A DNA stretch of 64,000 nt from an uncultured Lachnospiraceae bacterium. Lineage in GTDB: Bacteria > Bacillota > Clostridia > Lachnospirales > Lachnospiraceae. The notes under the pieces were generated by a model, which was not told the DNA's origin, did no database searches, and saw nothing but the letters and a program-made list of their open reading frames with translations. Position 1 is the stretch's first letter. Each line of letters opens with the position of its first letter. Position numbers and translations under genes: made by a program. This document shows, one piece after another, positions 1 to 8,740 of the stretch. The stretch is taken from assembly GCA_947588845.1 (NCBI GenBank), contig CANQAR010000001.1, positions 88,589 through 152,588 of the forward strand. The letters are read 5' to 3'.

Positions 1-1332
1 GCTGTATTTTGTCTCGGAAGAAAACGGGAAAACCTGTTCCGGCCGTCTTCCGCTTCTCTTTTTAAAATATTCCTTCAGCGCCTTCATAGTGATATTGTCC
101 GTCGCCATCGCGGCGGCAAAATCTCCGATTATCAGCTCCAGCTGCGCAAGCGTTTCCATATCGGCGGGCAGAGCCCGCTGTTCTGCTTCTGATTTTTCCG
201 CCGCATTCTCTTTTGTCTCCTGTGGCTGTTCCGTCCACGGAGGAAGCTGCAGGACTTTCTTTACGGTCATCGTGTTCTCAGTGATTGTCCCAGTTTTGTC
301 CACGCAGAGAACATCGGCTCTTGCAAGCGTCTCAATACATTTCATATTATGAACGAGAACCTTCTGCACGGCAAGCCGCATCACACTCACAACAAGCGCG
401 GCGCTGGTGAGAAGGTAGAGACCTTCCGGAATCATCCCTATGATAGCCGCCATCGTTGTGACCACACTGTCCCGCACGGATGTCCCGTTGATATAATACT
501 GCTGGCTGAACAGGATAATCCCGATCGGAATAATCAGAATTCCGATCATCTTCACCAGGCGGTCCAGCGCGCGCATCATCTCGGAATCTTCATCCCCGTT
601 CATCGTTTTCGCCTGAAGCGTCAGTCTGGATACGTAGGAATCCTTCCCCACTTGGTCTGCTCTTGCCCTGCACTCTCCCGATACAATAAAGCTTCCGGAA
701 AGAAGCACGCTGCCTTCCTGCTTTTCGATGGAATCAGATTCTCCTGTGATCAGGGACTCATTGACCAGGACGGATCCCTTCTCCACGATGGCATCCACCG
801 GAATCTGATTTCCCGCCTGGAATACAATGATATCGTCGAGAACCAGATTCTCCGCCGGGATCGTGGTTTTCTTTCCCTCGCGGATCACGGTATTTCTCGG
901 CGCGTTCAGAATGTTCAGTTCATCAAGAATTTTCTTTGCCCGGAGTTCCTGCACAATCCCGACCAGCGTATTGGTAAGGATTACGGGCAGAAAAGTCAGG
1001 CTTCGGAACGATCTCACCAGACACAGACAGACTGTGATCAGGAAAAAAATCAAATTGAAATAAGTAAATATATTGCTGTAGATAATTTCCTTTTTTGTCT
1101 TGGACGGAGATCCCACCGCCGTATTGACAGCGCCGCTTTTTATTCGCTCAAGCACCTGGGATTCCGTGAGCCCCTGCTCGACAGACGGCGTATATCTTTT
1201 CGTCTGTTCCTCCTGTCTTCCTGCATGAATCGTTTCTGGCGTGATTTTCGCCCGCCTGTATTTGCTGACAACTCCCTTCATGCTTTTCCATAAAGCCTTG
1301 TCCCGCGGTCTTTCCCCGCCGTTTTCCTGCAT
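1..1332 (-). CDS. P-type cation-transporting ATPase (3' end beyond window)
   Basis: N-terminal 444 residues of a P-type ATPase that pumps cations across the membrane using an aspartyl-phosphate intermediate. Seen: an N-terminal soluble stretch, two membrane segments near residues 70-115, the actuator motif ITGES near residue 196, a second membrane pair, the phosphorylation motif CVDKTGTIT with Asp345 (codon 298-300), and the start of the nucleotide-binding domain (PFSSETKYS) where the window ends. The start is ATG at 1332, preceded by a GAGG site; an upstream ATG is out of frame. The motif set fits the HAD-IC type pumps related to Ca/Mg transporters, but the membrane segments that decide the ion lie outside the window, so the ion is not assigned. 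Confidence 0.9.
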   Translation of the reverse strand, partial: MQENGGERPRDKALWKSMKGVVSKYRRAKITPETIHAGRQEEQTKRYTPSVEQGLTESQVLERIKSGAVNTAVGSPSKTKKEIIYSNIFTYFNLIFFLITVCLCLVRSFRSLTFLPVILTNTLVGIVQELRAKKILDELNILNAPRNTVIREGKKTTIPAENLVLDDIIVFQAGNQIPVDAIVEKGSVLVNESLITGESDSIEKQEGSVLLSGSFIVSGECRARADQVGKDSYVSRLTLQAKTMNGDEDSEMMRALDRLVKMIGILIIPIGIILFSQQYYINGTSVRDSVVTTMAAIIGMIPEGLYLLTSAALVVSVMRLAVQKVLVHNMKCIETLARADVLCVDKTGTITENTMTVKKVLQLPPWTEQPQETKENAAEKSEAEQRALPADMETLAQLELIIGDFAAAMATDNITMKALKEYFKKRSGRRPEQVFPFSSETKYS

Positions 1333-1472
1333 ACCCTCAGTCCTCTCTTACTCATTATCCAGGATTCCCCTGCGATTCCTGGCGCGGGAGCCCAGTCTTC
1401 GCGCCGGACGAAATGGAACCGTCCCGCAGACAATTACCCGCGCCCTGTTATTTTATCATATAACTCCGCCTC

Positions 1473-1501
1473 TTGTCATCCCCGGAGTTTTCTGTTATAC
1501 T
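1473..1501 (+). promoter_or_regulatory. Sigma-A type promoter for the CapK/PaaK-like gene
   Basis: TTGTCA (1473-1478), 17-bp spacer, TATACT (1496-1501). It would give a leader of about 185 nt that contains the palindromic repeat element. Confidence 0.6.
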
Positions 1502-1512
1502 GCACAGGATAA

Positions 1513-1656
1513 ATGCCGTTACAGTTCACTCCCCCGTCAAGCTCGAGGTGATTTCCGAACATCTTGTTCGGAAATCCCGAGGTCTGAGGCGCGAAATGCC
1601 ACGAACGTGGCATTTCTGTGCATCGCGAAGCGCTGTTGCTGGTCACGGAGTGAACA
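1513..1656. repeat. Palindromic intergenic element with nested hairpins
   Basis: The ends are a near-perfect inverted repeat (GTTACAGTTCACTCC on the left, GGAGTGAACAGTAAC on the right). Between them are two further hairpins: GATTTCCGAACA/TGTTCGGAAATC and GAAATGCCACG/CGTGGCATTTC. There is no convincing coding potential. The design resembles small non-autonomous palindromic elements; it lies inside the likely leader of the next gene. Confidence 0.65.
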
Positions 1657-1691
1657 GTAACTAAATGCCGCAGATACAAAGGAGAATGCTC

Positions 1692-3002
1692 ATGTCTTTA
1701 CAAATCCAGAAAAAGCTGATGAACGTCACGACGTTCTTTTATCTTATGAGACTCGAAAAAAATTTTAACCGAAACCGCCAAAAGCTCAAGGCCCGGCAGA
1801 ACAAAAACATCCGCAGACTTATGAAGGCCGCCTGGAAAATACCGTTCTACCGGAAACGTTTTGAAGAAAGTAATCTGCGCCCGGAAGATTTTAAATGCAG
1901 CGAGGACCTTGTCCGGTTTCCGGTTCTGACAAAAGCGGAACTTCGCGAATGGATGAGAGAACTCTATGAGCAGAACCCCGGCAAGCGGGATCTCTGGGAC
2001 GCGACCAGCACCAGCGGTTCTTCGGGGATCCCGCTGAAGCTTTACCAGTCTCAGCGCGAGCACGCAATCGCGAACGCCAGCTGGATCCGGATCCTGATGA
2101 GCTTTGGCTACGACCCGTTCTTCGGAAAAATGATTTCTTTCGAATCGAGCTACCGCGACACGAAGACCAGGCGAGATTCCGTTGTGCAGAAACTTGGAAT
2201 CCTGCAAAGGCGTATTCTTTCCGAAAAACGGTGTACCGACGACGGCATGGACGATGTCATCCGGGAGCTGAATGAATACCGGCCGGACCTGATCTGCCTG
2301 CGCAAAAACTGCATCGTGCGCCTCGCTCTGTACGCGCAGGAACATAATCTCCCCGTACATAAACCCAAATGGTACATACCGGTCAGTGAGATGGTCGATG
2401 AGATGACGGAAAACATCCTTGCAAAGACATTCGGCGCCGGCCTTGTGGACGCCTATGGCTGCGATGAGACAGGAAGCTGCGTTGTAAAGTATCCCGGCAG
2501 AAAGTACTACGATATCTGCAATGACACCCACGTCGTGAATATTTACGATGAGCAGAATCACCTGGCCGACAACGGAAGAATGATTCTGACCCCTCTTTAT
2601 AAGACAGATTTTCCGATCATCAATTACGACGTCGGAGACCTGGCCTCCTCCTTCACCTGCGAGGGAATCCGTTATATCACAAAAATTCACGGCAGGCTCA
2701 ACGACATGATCCGGCATGAGGATGGAAGCGAGTCGTCCGTGCTGGAGCTCCGCAAGATTCCGAACGGAATCACCGGAATCGTCCAGTTCCGCTATGTTCA
2801 GGAATCCTTCCATGACCTGCGGGTTGAGCTTGTGCGCGATCCGAAGGATCACACTTACACGGACAGCCAGATTGAAGAATTTTTCAAAAAACAGATTGAG
2901 CAGCTCTACGGGGATGAGTTCCGCATTTCTGTTACATGGATGGACGTCATCCCGCCGGATCCAAACGGAAAGCTGCGCTGTTTCGTATGTAATGTACAAT
3001 AA
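1692..3002 (+). CDS. CapK/PaaK-like adenylate-forming enzyme
   Basis: 436-residue member of the phenylacetate-CoA ligase-like adenylating family (CapK/PaaK type), which activates a carboxylate with ATP. Seen: the phosphate-binding signature TSTSGSSGIPL near residue 110, the adenine/acyl site DAYGCDETGSC, the ribose-binding aspartate in NYDVGDL, and the hinge RLNDMIRHEDG before a small C-terminal domain. Start chosen at ATG 1692, because AAGGAG lies 7 nt upstream; an in-frame ATG at 1665 lacks such a site. The next gene is a polysaccharide flippase, so as with CapK genes in capsule loci the enzyme may act in surface-polymer synthesis rather than phenylacetate breakdown (inference). Substrate unknown. 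Confidence 0.8.
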   Translation: MSLQIQKKLMNVTTFFYLMRLEKNFNRNRQKLKARQNKNIRRLMKAAWKIPFYRKRFEESNLRPEDFKCSEDLVRFPVLTKAELREWMRELYEQNPGKRDLWDATSTSGSSGIPLKLYQSQREHAIANASWIRILMSFGYDPFFGKMISFESSYRDTKTRRDSVVQKLGILQRRILSEKRCTDDGMDDVIRELNEYRPDLICLRKNCIVRLALYAQEHNLPVHKPKWYIPVSEMVDEMTENILAKTFGAGLVDAYGCDETGSCVVKYPGRKYYDICNDTHVVNIYDEQNHLADNGRMILTPLYKTDFPIINYDVGDLASSFTCEGIRYITKIHGRLNDMIRHEDGSESSVLELRKIPNGITGIVQFRYVQESFHDLRVELVRDPKDHTYTDSQIEEFFKKQIEQLYGDEFRISVTWMDVIPPDPNGKLRCFVCNVQ

Positions 3003-3135
3003 ATATTTATGCCTGCAAGCCTGACGCCTCGCTGTTTGCAGCGGGGCCTTTGATTATAAAACAACCTTAAATTTAAAAACAGGCGTTCTGTCCCTGCGCC
3101 GCAGGGTTCCGCCATGAACGAAAGAAGCTGATACA

Positions 3136-4581
3136 TTGTCCGAAAAACGAAAGAACCAGTCCTTAAACAGTCTTGCCATGCGTGCAGGTATTTTCTATAT
3201 TATCTCTCAGCTTTTTGTCCGGGGAATTTCTTTTCTCACTGCCCCCGTATTCTCGCGGCTGCTCTCGAAAACGCAGTACTCCGATTTCAGCCGCTACGAA
3301 TCCTGGCTTCTGATCTTCGCGCCGATCATGTCGCTCTGTCTGTGGCGCAGCGTTGAGCGGGCAAAATATGATGTGAAGGAACGGTTCAATGAGTTTGTGT
3401 CCAGCGTGCAGACGCTCTCCTACCTCGCGATCACAGCTTTCTTTATTCCGTTCTGGATCTTCCGGGACAAGATCGGCCCACTGTTTGCCATGGACGGTTA
3501 TATGCTCCTCATCGCCTTTCTTTACACCTACGCGCACACCAGCATCTTTTATATGCAGCGCCGGGAAAAACAGATGATGCGGTACAAAGCGAGCACCACG
3601 CTGACCGCCTGCACCATGATTCCGGCTACCGTATTGTCCGTTGCTCTGGTGTGCTGGGGAAAAACGCACGGTCACGAAACAGATCTGGTCAGTCTCCGGA
3701 TTCTTGGCTATCATGTCCCCGTGATCATCGGAGGATTTCTGGTCGCCATTCTGATGCTCGTTCAGGGACGGCGCGCCGTTAATTTCGCCTACTGGAAATA
3801 TGCGCTCCTCTTCTCCATCCCGCTGATCCCGGAGGTTCTCTCCATCCAGATTATGAACCAGGCCGACAAGCTGATGGTACGGGAAATGACCGGAGGAAAC
3901 AACGGCGGCACGATCGCCCTTGCAACCCAGGTCTCCTACATCATCTGGATTATTGAGGATTCTGTCTGGAACGCATGGCTTCCCTGGATGTATGAGAAAA
4001 TCTCCGCGAAGCAGACAGACGGCATCGAGGACTCCTGGACAGTCCTGATGCACGGCTTCGGCGTTTTTTCCTGGCTGCTTGTCGTCCTCGCCCCCGAGAT
4101 CATTCTGATCCTGGGCGGCAGAAAATACGCAGACGCCGTTTATCTGGTGGCCCCTCTGGTGACAGGAACGCTGTTTCGCTTTTACAGCTACAGCTACACC
4201 GCGATACAGAATTACTACAAAAAAACCGGCTTTGTGGCGATGTCCACATTCTTTGTAATGATCCTGAACGTCATTTTAAATTATGTATGCATCCGCTTTT
4301 TCGGTTATCAGGCAGCCGCCTACACAACTGCTTTTTCCTATCTGATGCTTCTGATCATACAGGCGCTGATGGAAAAACGGCTGACCGGCCGCAAGCTGAT
4401 TCCGTTGCGAAAGACATTGCTGATCTCAGGCGCGTGGTTCCTGCTGTGCATGCTGACCATGCTCTCGTTCGGAGCTCCCTTATGGAGCCGTTATCTGCTG
4501 ATTCTTCTTGCGGCGCCGTTCATTCTGTGGTATTTCCTTCCAAAGATGAAGATGATACTGGAAATCCTGAAAAAGAAATAA
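3136..4581 (+). CDS. Polysaccharide flippase, Wzx/MOP superfamily
   Basis: 481-residue integral membrane protein with about 12-14 hydrophobic segments and short charged loops, opening with an amphipathic helix and the pattern AGIFYIISQLFVRGISFLTA typical of Wzx/RfbX O-antigen and teichoic-acid flippases. These move undecaprenyl-linked oligosaccharides to the outer face of the membrane. The start is TTG at 3136 with only a weak AAAGAAG site; ATG at 3178 is an alternative but has no site. It follows the CapK/PaaK-like gene by 133 nt on the same strand and converges on the ATP-grasp gene across a two-way terminator. Confidence 0.85.
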   Translation: MSEKRKNQSLNSLAMRAGIFYIISQLFVRGISFLTAPVFSRLLSKTQYSDFSRYESWLLIFAPIMSLCLWRSVERAKYDVKERFNEFVSSVQTLSYLAITAFFIPFWIFRDKIGPLFAMDGYMLLIAFLYTYAHTSIFYMQRREKQMMRYKASTTLTACTMIPATVLSVALVCWGKTHGHETDLVSLRILGYHVPVIIGGFLVAILMLVQGRRAVNFAYWKYALLFSIPLIPEVLSIQIMNQADKLMVREMTGGNNGGTIALATQVSYIIWIIEDSVWNAWLPWMYEKISAKQTDGIEDSWTVLMHGFGVFSWLLVVLAPEIILILGGRKYADAVYLVAPLVTGTLFRFYSYSYTAIQNYYKKTGFVAMSTFFVMILNVILNYVCIRFFGYQAAAYTTAFSYLMLLIIQALMEKRLTGRKLIPLRKTLLISGAWFLLCMLTMLSFGAPLWSRYLLILLAAPFILWYFLPKMKMILEILKKK

Positions 4582-4592
4582 ACAAAGCACTG

Positions 4593-4644
4593 AAAAACTC
4601 CGGAAGCGGCAGTCCCTTACTGCATACTTCCGGAGTCCTTGTTT
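4593..4644. terminator. Bidirectional terminator, flippase / ATP-grasp
   Basis: Ten-base-pair stem ACTCCGGAAG/CTTCCGGAGT (4597-4606 with 4627-4636). T-rich tails follow in both directions, with five Ts on the minus side. Confidence 0.75.
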
Positions 4645-4662
4645 GTATGAATTTCTTTTCAT

Positions 4663-5838
4663 TCACTGTACTTCTATTTTTATTTTGGACAGCGCTTCAT
4701 TCAGCTTTTCTACCGCCGCCTCCAGCGTCTTCCCCTTCGTGATTACATGCCCAATCCTGTGCGGACCGACGTGAAATTTTTTCACTTCATCGCCGACCTT
4801 GTAATCAAACTGCACTTCGCAGATATCCTCATCCGCCCCGTTGTGATTTTCCATGGCTGTGATGACGCCGTCCTTATCGCTGCGCAGAAGCATGCTCGCG
4901 TTCGGCACCGCCATCTCCTGCGGAAACTCCACATCCTCTCCGAGCGCCGCCAGAATCAGTTTCTCATAGTAGTCGAAGCCATAGTAGATGGATACCAGCT
5001 CAGCGAGGCAGGTTGCCCCTGAACGGCCTCCCAACTCGAGCACGTAGGTCTTGTCATCTTTCAGAATGAAGTCGGCATTGATTGCGCAGTTATCCAGCCC
5101 CATCGCACGGATCGCCGCCTCCAGCTGCTTTTTTGCGTCCTCAATGACGCCCTCCGCAAGATCGTATGGAGCAAAATGGCCGATCGGAACACCCGTGTCT
5201 CCCTGAAATACGTAATCGCCGTGCGGCAGAATAAACTTTACTTCCCCGTGATGCACAAAAGCCTGCGCGCCGAATTCTTTTCCTTCAATAAATTCTTCTA
5301 TAATAAAGTGATCCGTGCAGGTATTCGCTCTGACAATATTCCTGGCATGTTCAAATTCATCCGCCGAATTGACGCGGATGATGCCGCGGCTGCCCGATGT
5401 GTCCACAGCCTTGAAGATCAGCGGAAAGTTCAGCCCTTTTGTCTTTTCCTGCATGTCATCTTCGAAAGTGACCTCGCGGAATCTCGCCGTGCGCACGCCA
5501 TACTCCTCGTATTTCTGCTTCATGCGGATCTTATTAGAGGCAGTCCGGGCCGCCTCAAAACTCAGGCCAGTCAGTCCAAGCTCGTCGCAGACCTTTCCGA
5601 TTGTGACGACCGCAACGTCTGTGCCGGCTGTCACGATTCCGTCAATCTGTTCTTTTCTGGCAGCCTCGACGACTTTCTCATAATCCACCGTGTTTTCATA
5701 AATCACCTGATCCGCGATGGCAAACCCCGGATAATTTCCCGGAATGCTGACGGCAATCGTCCAGATCCCCATCTCTTTTGCCTTTTTGATCAGAGGCACC
5801 TGATAGATTCCCGCTCCCATTATCATCAGCTTTTTCAT
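4663..5838 (-). CDS. ATP-grasp ligase (carbamoyl-phosphate-synthase-like)
   Basis: 391 residues. N-terminal Rossmann-like pre-ATP-grasp domain starting MKKLMIMGAGIYQVPLIKKA, then an ATP-grasp core: the lysine strand NFPLIFKAVDTSGSRGI, the hinge HFIIEEFIEGKEFGAQ, and the metal-binding block INADFILKDDKTYVLELGGR with the paired Asp/Glu ligands. Such enzymes join a carboxylate to an amine or amino acid through an acyl phosphate. The start codon overlaps the stop of the upstream glycosyltransferase by 4 nt (ATGA), so the two are translated together. This points to a modified cell-surface glycan or lipid-linked precursor (inference). Substrate not known. Confidence 0.8.
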   Translation of the reverse strand: MKKLMIMGAGIYQVPLIKKAKEMGIWTIAVSIPGNYPGFAIADQVIYENTVDYEKVVEAARKEQIDGIVTAGTDVAVVTIGKVCDELGLTGLSFEAARTASNKIRMKQKYEEYGVRTARFREVTFEDDMQEKTKGLNFPLIFKAVDTSGSRGIIRVNSADEFEHARNIVRANTCTDHFIIEEFIEGKEFGAQAFVHHGEVKFILPHGDYVFQGDTGVPIGHFAPYDLAEGVIEDAKKQLEAAIRAMGLDNCAINADFILKDDKTYVLELGGRSGATCLAELVSIYYGFDYYEKLILAALGEDVEFPQEMAVPNASMLLRSDKDGVITAMENHNGADEDICEVQFDYKVGDEVKKFHVGPHRIGHVITKGKTLEAAVEKLNEALSKIKIEVQ

Positions 5839-6920
5839 GTCATATCCTCCCTGTGCACTGCCTCATATGCCATTCTGTTCTCTTTTCTGGGACAGTCAGT
5901 TACCATCCTTCTGTCTGCAGTGCCGCAAACCAGGTTTTCCTCTTCCAGCGGCGGAAAACCCGATGTTTTATTTTTTTCTGTATTTTTATCCTCTGCTTTG
6001 TGCTCATGTACCGCGCGCACCACGAACTGCGGATTATTGCTCATTCCCTGAAAGATCCTGCCCACGTACTCCCCGATCAGCCCCATAAACAGGAGGTTGA
6101 TTCCGGAGAAAAAGCAGATTGCCGCCATCATGGACGGCCACCCGAGCTGCATGTACGGACGTACAATCTTCTGAATCACGACAACAACCGCTCCGACCAG
6201 CCCGGTCAGAGAAAAAAGATAGCCCAGAGACATCGCAAACTTCAGCGGAACGATCGAAAAGCCGAGAATATTCGACCAGAGCTGGATCAGTTTTTTCAGC
6301 GTATAGTTTGACGTGCCATAAGCGCGGTCAAAATGCCGGATCGGGACCGAACTGATATTCCGGGTTGTCCTAAGGAACAGCCCCTGCAGGTGTGTGTAGG
6401 CGCTCTTGTACTCGATCACATAATCGCGCACAAATTTCCGGATCACCCAGAAACTGGATGTCTTCATGTCTTTTGGTTTCTTAAGGAGGAACCGGATCGT
6501 CATATGGTTTACAAAACTGCCAAAATTGCGGAAACCGCTGTGCTTTTTCTCTGGATAATAAGCATAGACGATGTCATAGCCCTTATCAAATTCTTCCAGC
6601 AGATATTTGAGCTGGGACGGATGTGTCTGCATGTCGTCATCCATCGCGACAAACACATCTCCCCGCGCGTTATTCAGCCCTGCCATGACGGCATTGTGTT
6701 GTCCGGCATTTTTTGCAAGCTCAACAAATCTCACACACTCGTAATCCCTCACCAGAGACAAAAGTTCCGCCGTTGTCGCTCCTCCGTCCGGGGAAGCGTC
6801 GTCCACCAGAACAAACTCATACTCGTCCCGGTTCAGTTTATTCAGTTCTTCCATCGTCAGCTCAACAACACTGCGGATTGTGTGGGATGACTTGTAGCAT
6901 GGAATAATTATCGAAATCAT
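5835..6920 (-). CDS. Glycosyltransferase family 2, GtrB/DPM-like
   Basis: 361 residues. GT-A fold: ISIIIPCYKSSHTIRSVVE at the N-terminus, VLVDDASPDGG, and the metal-binding AMDDDMQTHPSQL. It is followed by two membrane segments near residues 230-290 (LGYLFSLTGLVGAVVVVI and MMAAICFFSGINLLFMGLI), as in polyprenyl-phosphate sugar transferases such as GtrB and ArnC. It probably loads a sugar onto undecaprenyl phosphate at the inner membrane face. The family usually ends shortly after GEYVGRI; here about 60 hydrophilic residues with no recognisable domain follow. Co-translated with the ATP-grasp gene. Confidence 0.85.
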   Translation of the reverse strand: MISIIIPCYKSSHTIRSVVELTMEELNKLNRDEYEFVLVDDASPDGGATTAELLSLVRDYECVRFVELAKNAGQHNAVMAGLNNARGDVFVAMDDDMQTHPSQLKYLLEEFDKGYDIVYAYYPEKKHSGFRNFGSFVNHMTIRFLLKKPKDMKTSSFWVIRKFVRDYVIEYKSAYTHLQGLFLRTTRNISSVPIRHFDRAYGTSNYTLKKLIQLWSNILGFSIVPLKFAMSLGYLFSLTGLVGAVVVVIQKIVRPYMQLGWPSMMAAICFFSGINLLFMGLIGEYVGRIFQGMSNNPQFVVRAVHEHKAEDKNTEKNKTSGFPPLEEENLVCGTADRRMVTDCPRKENRMAYEAVHREDMT

Positions 6921-6988
6921 AAATATATCATCCTTTGTGTATTCCGATCATTCGTCGTCATTTTGCCAGATATCGGTATGCATCTGCA

Positions 6989-8329
6989 TTAGATTCCAAG
7001 AATCCGTGTCGCGATCTGGAAATAGATTACCAGAGAAACCGCGTCCACGATCGTCGTGATAAACGGACTTGCCATGACAGCCGGGTCAAATCCGACCCGG
7101 TTTGCCAGCATCGGAAGCAGGCAGCCCACCATTTTTGCCACGACAACCGTAACGACCATCGTGAGGCAGACAATCAGCGCTACTACCATTGGTACACGGT
7201 CGACCAGCAGAAGCTTCCCAAAATTGACTACGGAAAGCGTCAGGCCGCAGAGCACCGCAACCCGGATCTCTTTCCAGAGTACCCTGAAAATATCGGAAAA
7301 CTCCACCTCTCCAAGAGAGATGCTTCGAATGATCGTGACGGACGCCTGGCCTCCGGCATTTCCTCCGGTATCCATAAACATGGGGATGTAGGCGTTCAGC
7401 ACGCTGTAGGTGGCAAGCGCCGTCTCATAGCGGAGAATAATGTTGCTCGTAAATGTTGCTGATATCATAAGAAACAATAACCATGGTATTCTTTTCTTCC
7501 ATGTTTCAAATACTGTTGTTTTTGAATACGGTTTATCCGTGGGCGTGATCGCGGCCATCTTCTCGATATCTTCCGTGGCCTCCTGCTCGATGATATCCAT
7601 GACGTCGTCGACTGTGATAATGCCCACAAGCCGGTTCTCGCTGTCCACGACCGGCATCGCGTCAAAGTCGTATTTCTGGAAGGTGCGGGCGACCTCCTCC
7701 TGGTCCGTCAGCGTACTGATCGTGATGACGTTCTCTTCCATCAGATTTCCGACCTTGTCGTCCGGCTTCCCGTACAAAAGCATACGCAGAGAGATTGTCC
7801 CTGTGATTTTGCGGTACTGGTCTGTGACGTAGCACGTATTGATCGTCTCCCGGTCCGGCCCGATCAGTCTGATTTTGTCGATAGCCTGCGTCACCGTCTG
7901 ATTTTCCTTCAGATCGATAAACTCCACGGTCATAATGCTTCCCGCGGAATCTTCCGGATACTGAAGCAGATGATTGATATCTCTTCTTGTCTCCGGTGTC
8001 GTCTGCTGCAGCAGGCGCTTGACGACATTCGCCGGCATTTCATCCATCAGGTCGGCTGCGTCGTCTGCAAACAGATTCTCGATGATATGCGCCGCTTCAT
8101 TGTCCGTCAGGGAAGTAAGAATCACCTGCTCAAGCTCCAAAGGCAGAAACGAAAACACGTCCGCCGCGATCGATTTCGGAAGGATACGGAACACTTTCAC
8201 AAGTTCCGCCTTCGGAAGCTCCAGATCCTCCAGCATCGCGGCAATATCAGCTTCGTTCATCTCGCTGATCTCACTGCGGATCAAAGCATACTGATGGTTA
8301 TTGATATACTCCTGAATTTTTTCCAACAT
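6989..8329 (-). CDS. mgtE: Magnesium transporter MgtE
   Basis: 446 residues, the normal length for MgtE. Domains in order: N-terminal helical superhelix (about 1-125), paired CBS domains (about 130-255) that sense cytosolic Mg2+, a connecting helix, and five membrane segments with the pore signature DTGGNAGGQ and the conserved aspartate in GFDPAVMASPFITT. The gene has its own promoter and a structured leader of about 165 nt, so uptake is probably regulated at the RNA level. Confidence 0.95.
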   Translation of the reverse strand: MLEKIQEYINNHQYALIRSEISEMNEADIAAMLEDLELPKAELVKVFRILPKSIAADVFSFLPLELEQVILTSLTDNEAAHIIENLFADDAADLMDEMPANVVKRLLQQTTPETRRDINHLLQYPEDSAGSIMTVEFIDLKENQTVTQAIDKIRLIGPDRETINTCYVTDQYRKITGTISLRMLLYGKPDDKVGNLMEENVITISTLTDQEEVARTFQKYDFDAMPVVDSENRLVGIITVDDVMDIIEQEATEDIEKMAAITPTDKPYSKTTVFETWKKRIPWLLFLMISATFTSNIILRYETALATYSVLNAYIPMFMDTGGNAGGQASVTIIRSISLGEVEFSDIFRVLWKEIRVAVLCGLTLSVVNFGKLLLVDRVPMVVALIVCLTMVVTVVVAKMVGCLLPMLANRVGFDPAVMASPFITTIVDAVSLVIYFQIATRILGI

Positions 8330-8346
8330 AACAAAAAGACCCCCTC

Positions 8347-8428
8347 GGTAGTTTTTATGACGGGCCAGGGCCCGGGAACATCCTGCGAACCAGTATCTTC
8401 ACATCGCTTGCGCTTCACAAAAACCACC
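8347..8428 (-). promoter_or_regulatory. Structured leader of mgtE: 13-bp helix beside the RBS
   Basis: In the mRNA, GGUGGUUUUUGUG (8428-8416) can pair over all 13 positions (two G-U) with CAUAAAAACUACC (8359-8347), enclosing about 56 nt that hold the GGGCCCUGGCCCG segment. The 3' arm ends directly at the GAGGGGG ribosome binding site. The M-box consensus was not recognised. It may be a different Mg2+-responsive or otherwise cis-acting RNA (inference). Confidence 0.45.
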
Positions 8429-8500
8429 CCCTTCATCTGCTGGAATCTGATCCAACGACACAGGGAAAATCTGCCGCCTGTCCCGTGATCATCTTGAATC

Positions 8501-8529
8501 ATTCTATCCTACTTTGTAAACTTTCGCAA
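8501..8529 (-). promoter_or_regulatory. Sigma-A type promoter of mgtE
   Basis: On the minus strand TTGCGA (8529-8524), 17-bp spacer, TAGAAT (8506-8501), giving a leader of about 165 nt. Confidence 0.5.
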
Positions 8530-8574
8530 GTAAAAGCAAAGAAAAAGGTATTGTTTATTTTTTTCAAAAAGTTG

Positions 8575-8603
8575 TTGACTTTCTCATAATTCTGTTGTAT
8601 AGT
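8575..8603 (+). promoter_or_regulatory. Sigma-A promoter of the tRNA-Gly gene
   Basis: TTGACT (8575-8580), exactly 17 bp, TATAGT (8598-8603), about 50 nt before the tRNA. It is divergent from the mgtE promoter. Confidence 0.75.
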
Positions 8604-8659
8604 AATATCTGTCCCGAGCAAAGGACACGGATGACAATCAAATAAATAATTGTTTTTAT

Positions 8660-8731
8660 GCGCGAGTGGCTCAGAGGTGGAGTATCGCCTTGCCAAGGCG
8701 AGGGTCGCGGGTTCGAATCCCGTCTCGCGCT
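8660..8731 (+). tRNA. tRNA-Gly (GCC anticodon)
   Basis: 72-nt cloverleaf: acceptor GCGCGAG/CTCGCGC with discriminator T, D arm from GTGGCTCAGAGGTGGAG, anticodon arm CGCCTTGCCAAGGCG reading GCC, and T arm CGGGTTCGAATCCCG. The 3' CCA is not encoded. A run of seven Ts follows directly. Confidence 0.95.
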
Positions 8732-8740
8732 TTTTTTATG

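Noticed and set aside
349..1293. Long + strand frame of 314 codons
   Set aside because: It lies opposite the P-type ATPase, whose minus-strand translation shows TGES and DKTGT; the + product is His/Arg-rich with no domain and no RBS.
1698..2999. Minus-strand frame of 433 codons opposite the CapK/PaaK-like gene
   Set aside because: The + strand has the adenylation motifs and an RBS; the antisense product has no recognisable feature.
8330..8500. M-box (ykoK) riboswitch before mgtE
   Set aside because: The conserved GGUGAGGCUCC-type 5' element and matching arms could not be found.
8281..8502. Possible 73-codon gene overlapping the mgtE start
   Set aside because: It runs through the mgtE leader, its end lies inside mgtE in another frame, and the leader is better explained as structured RNA.
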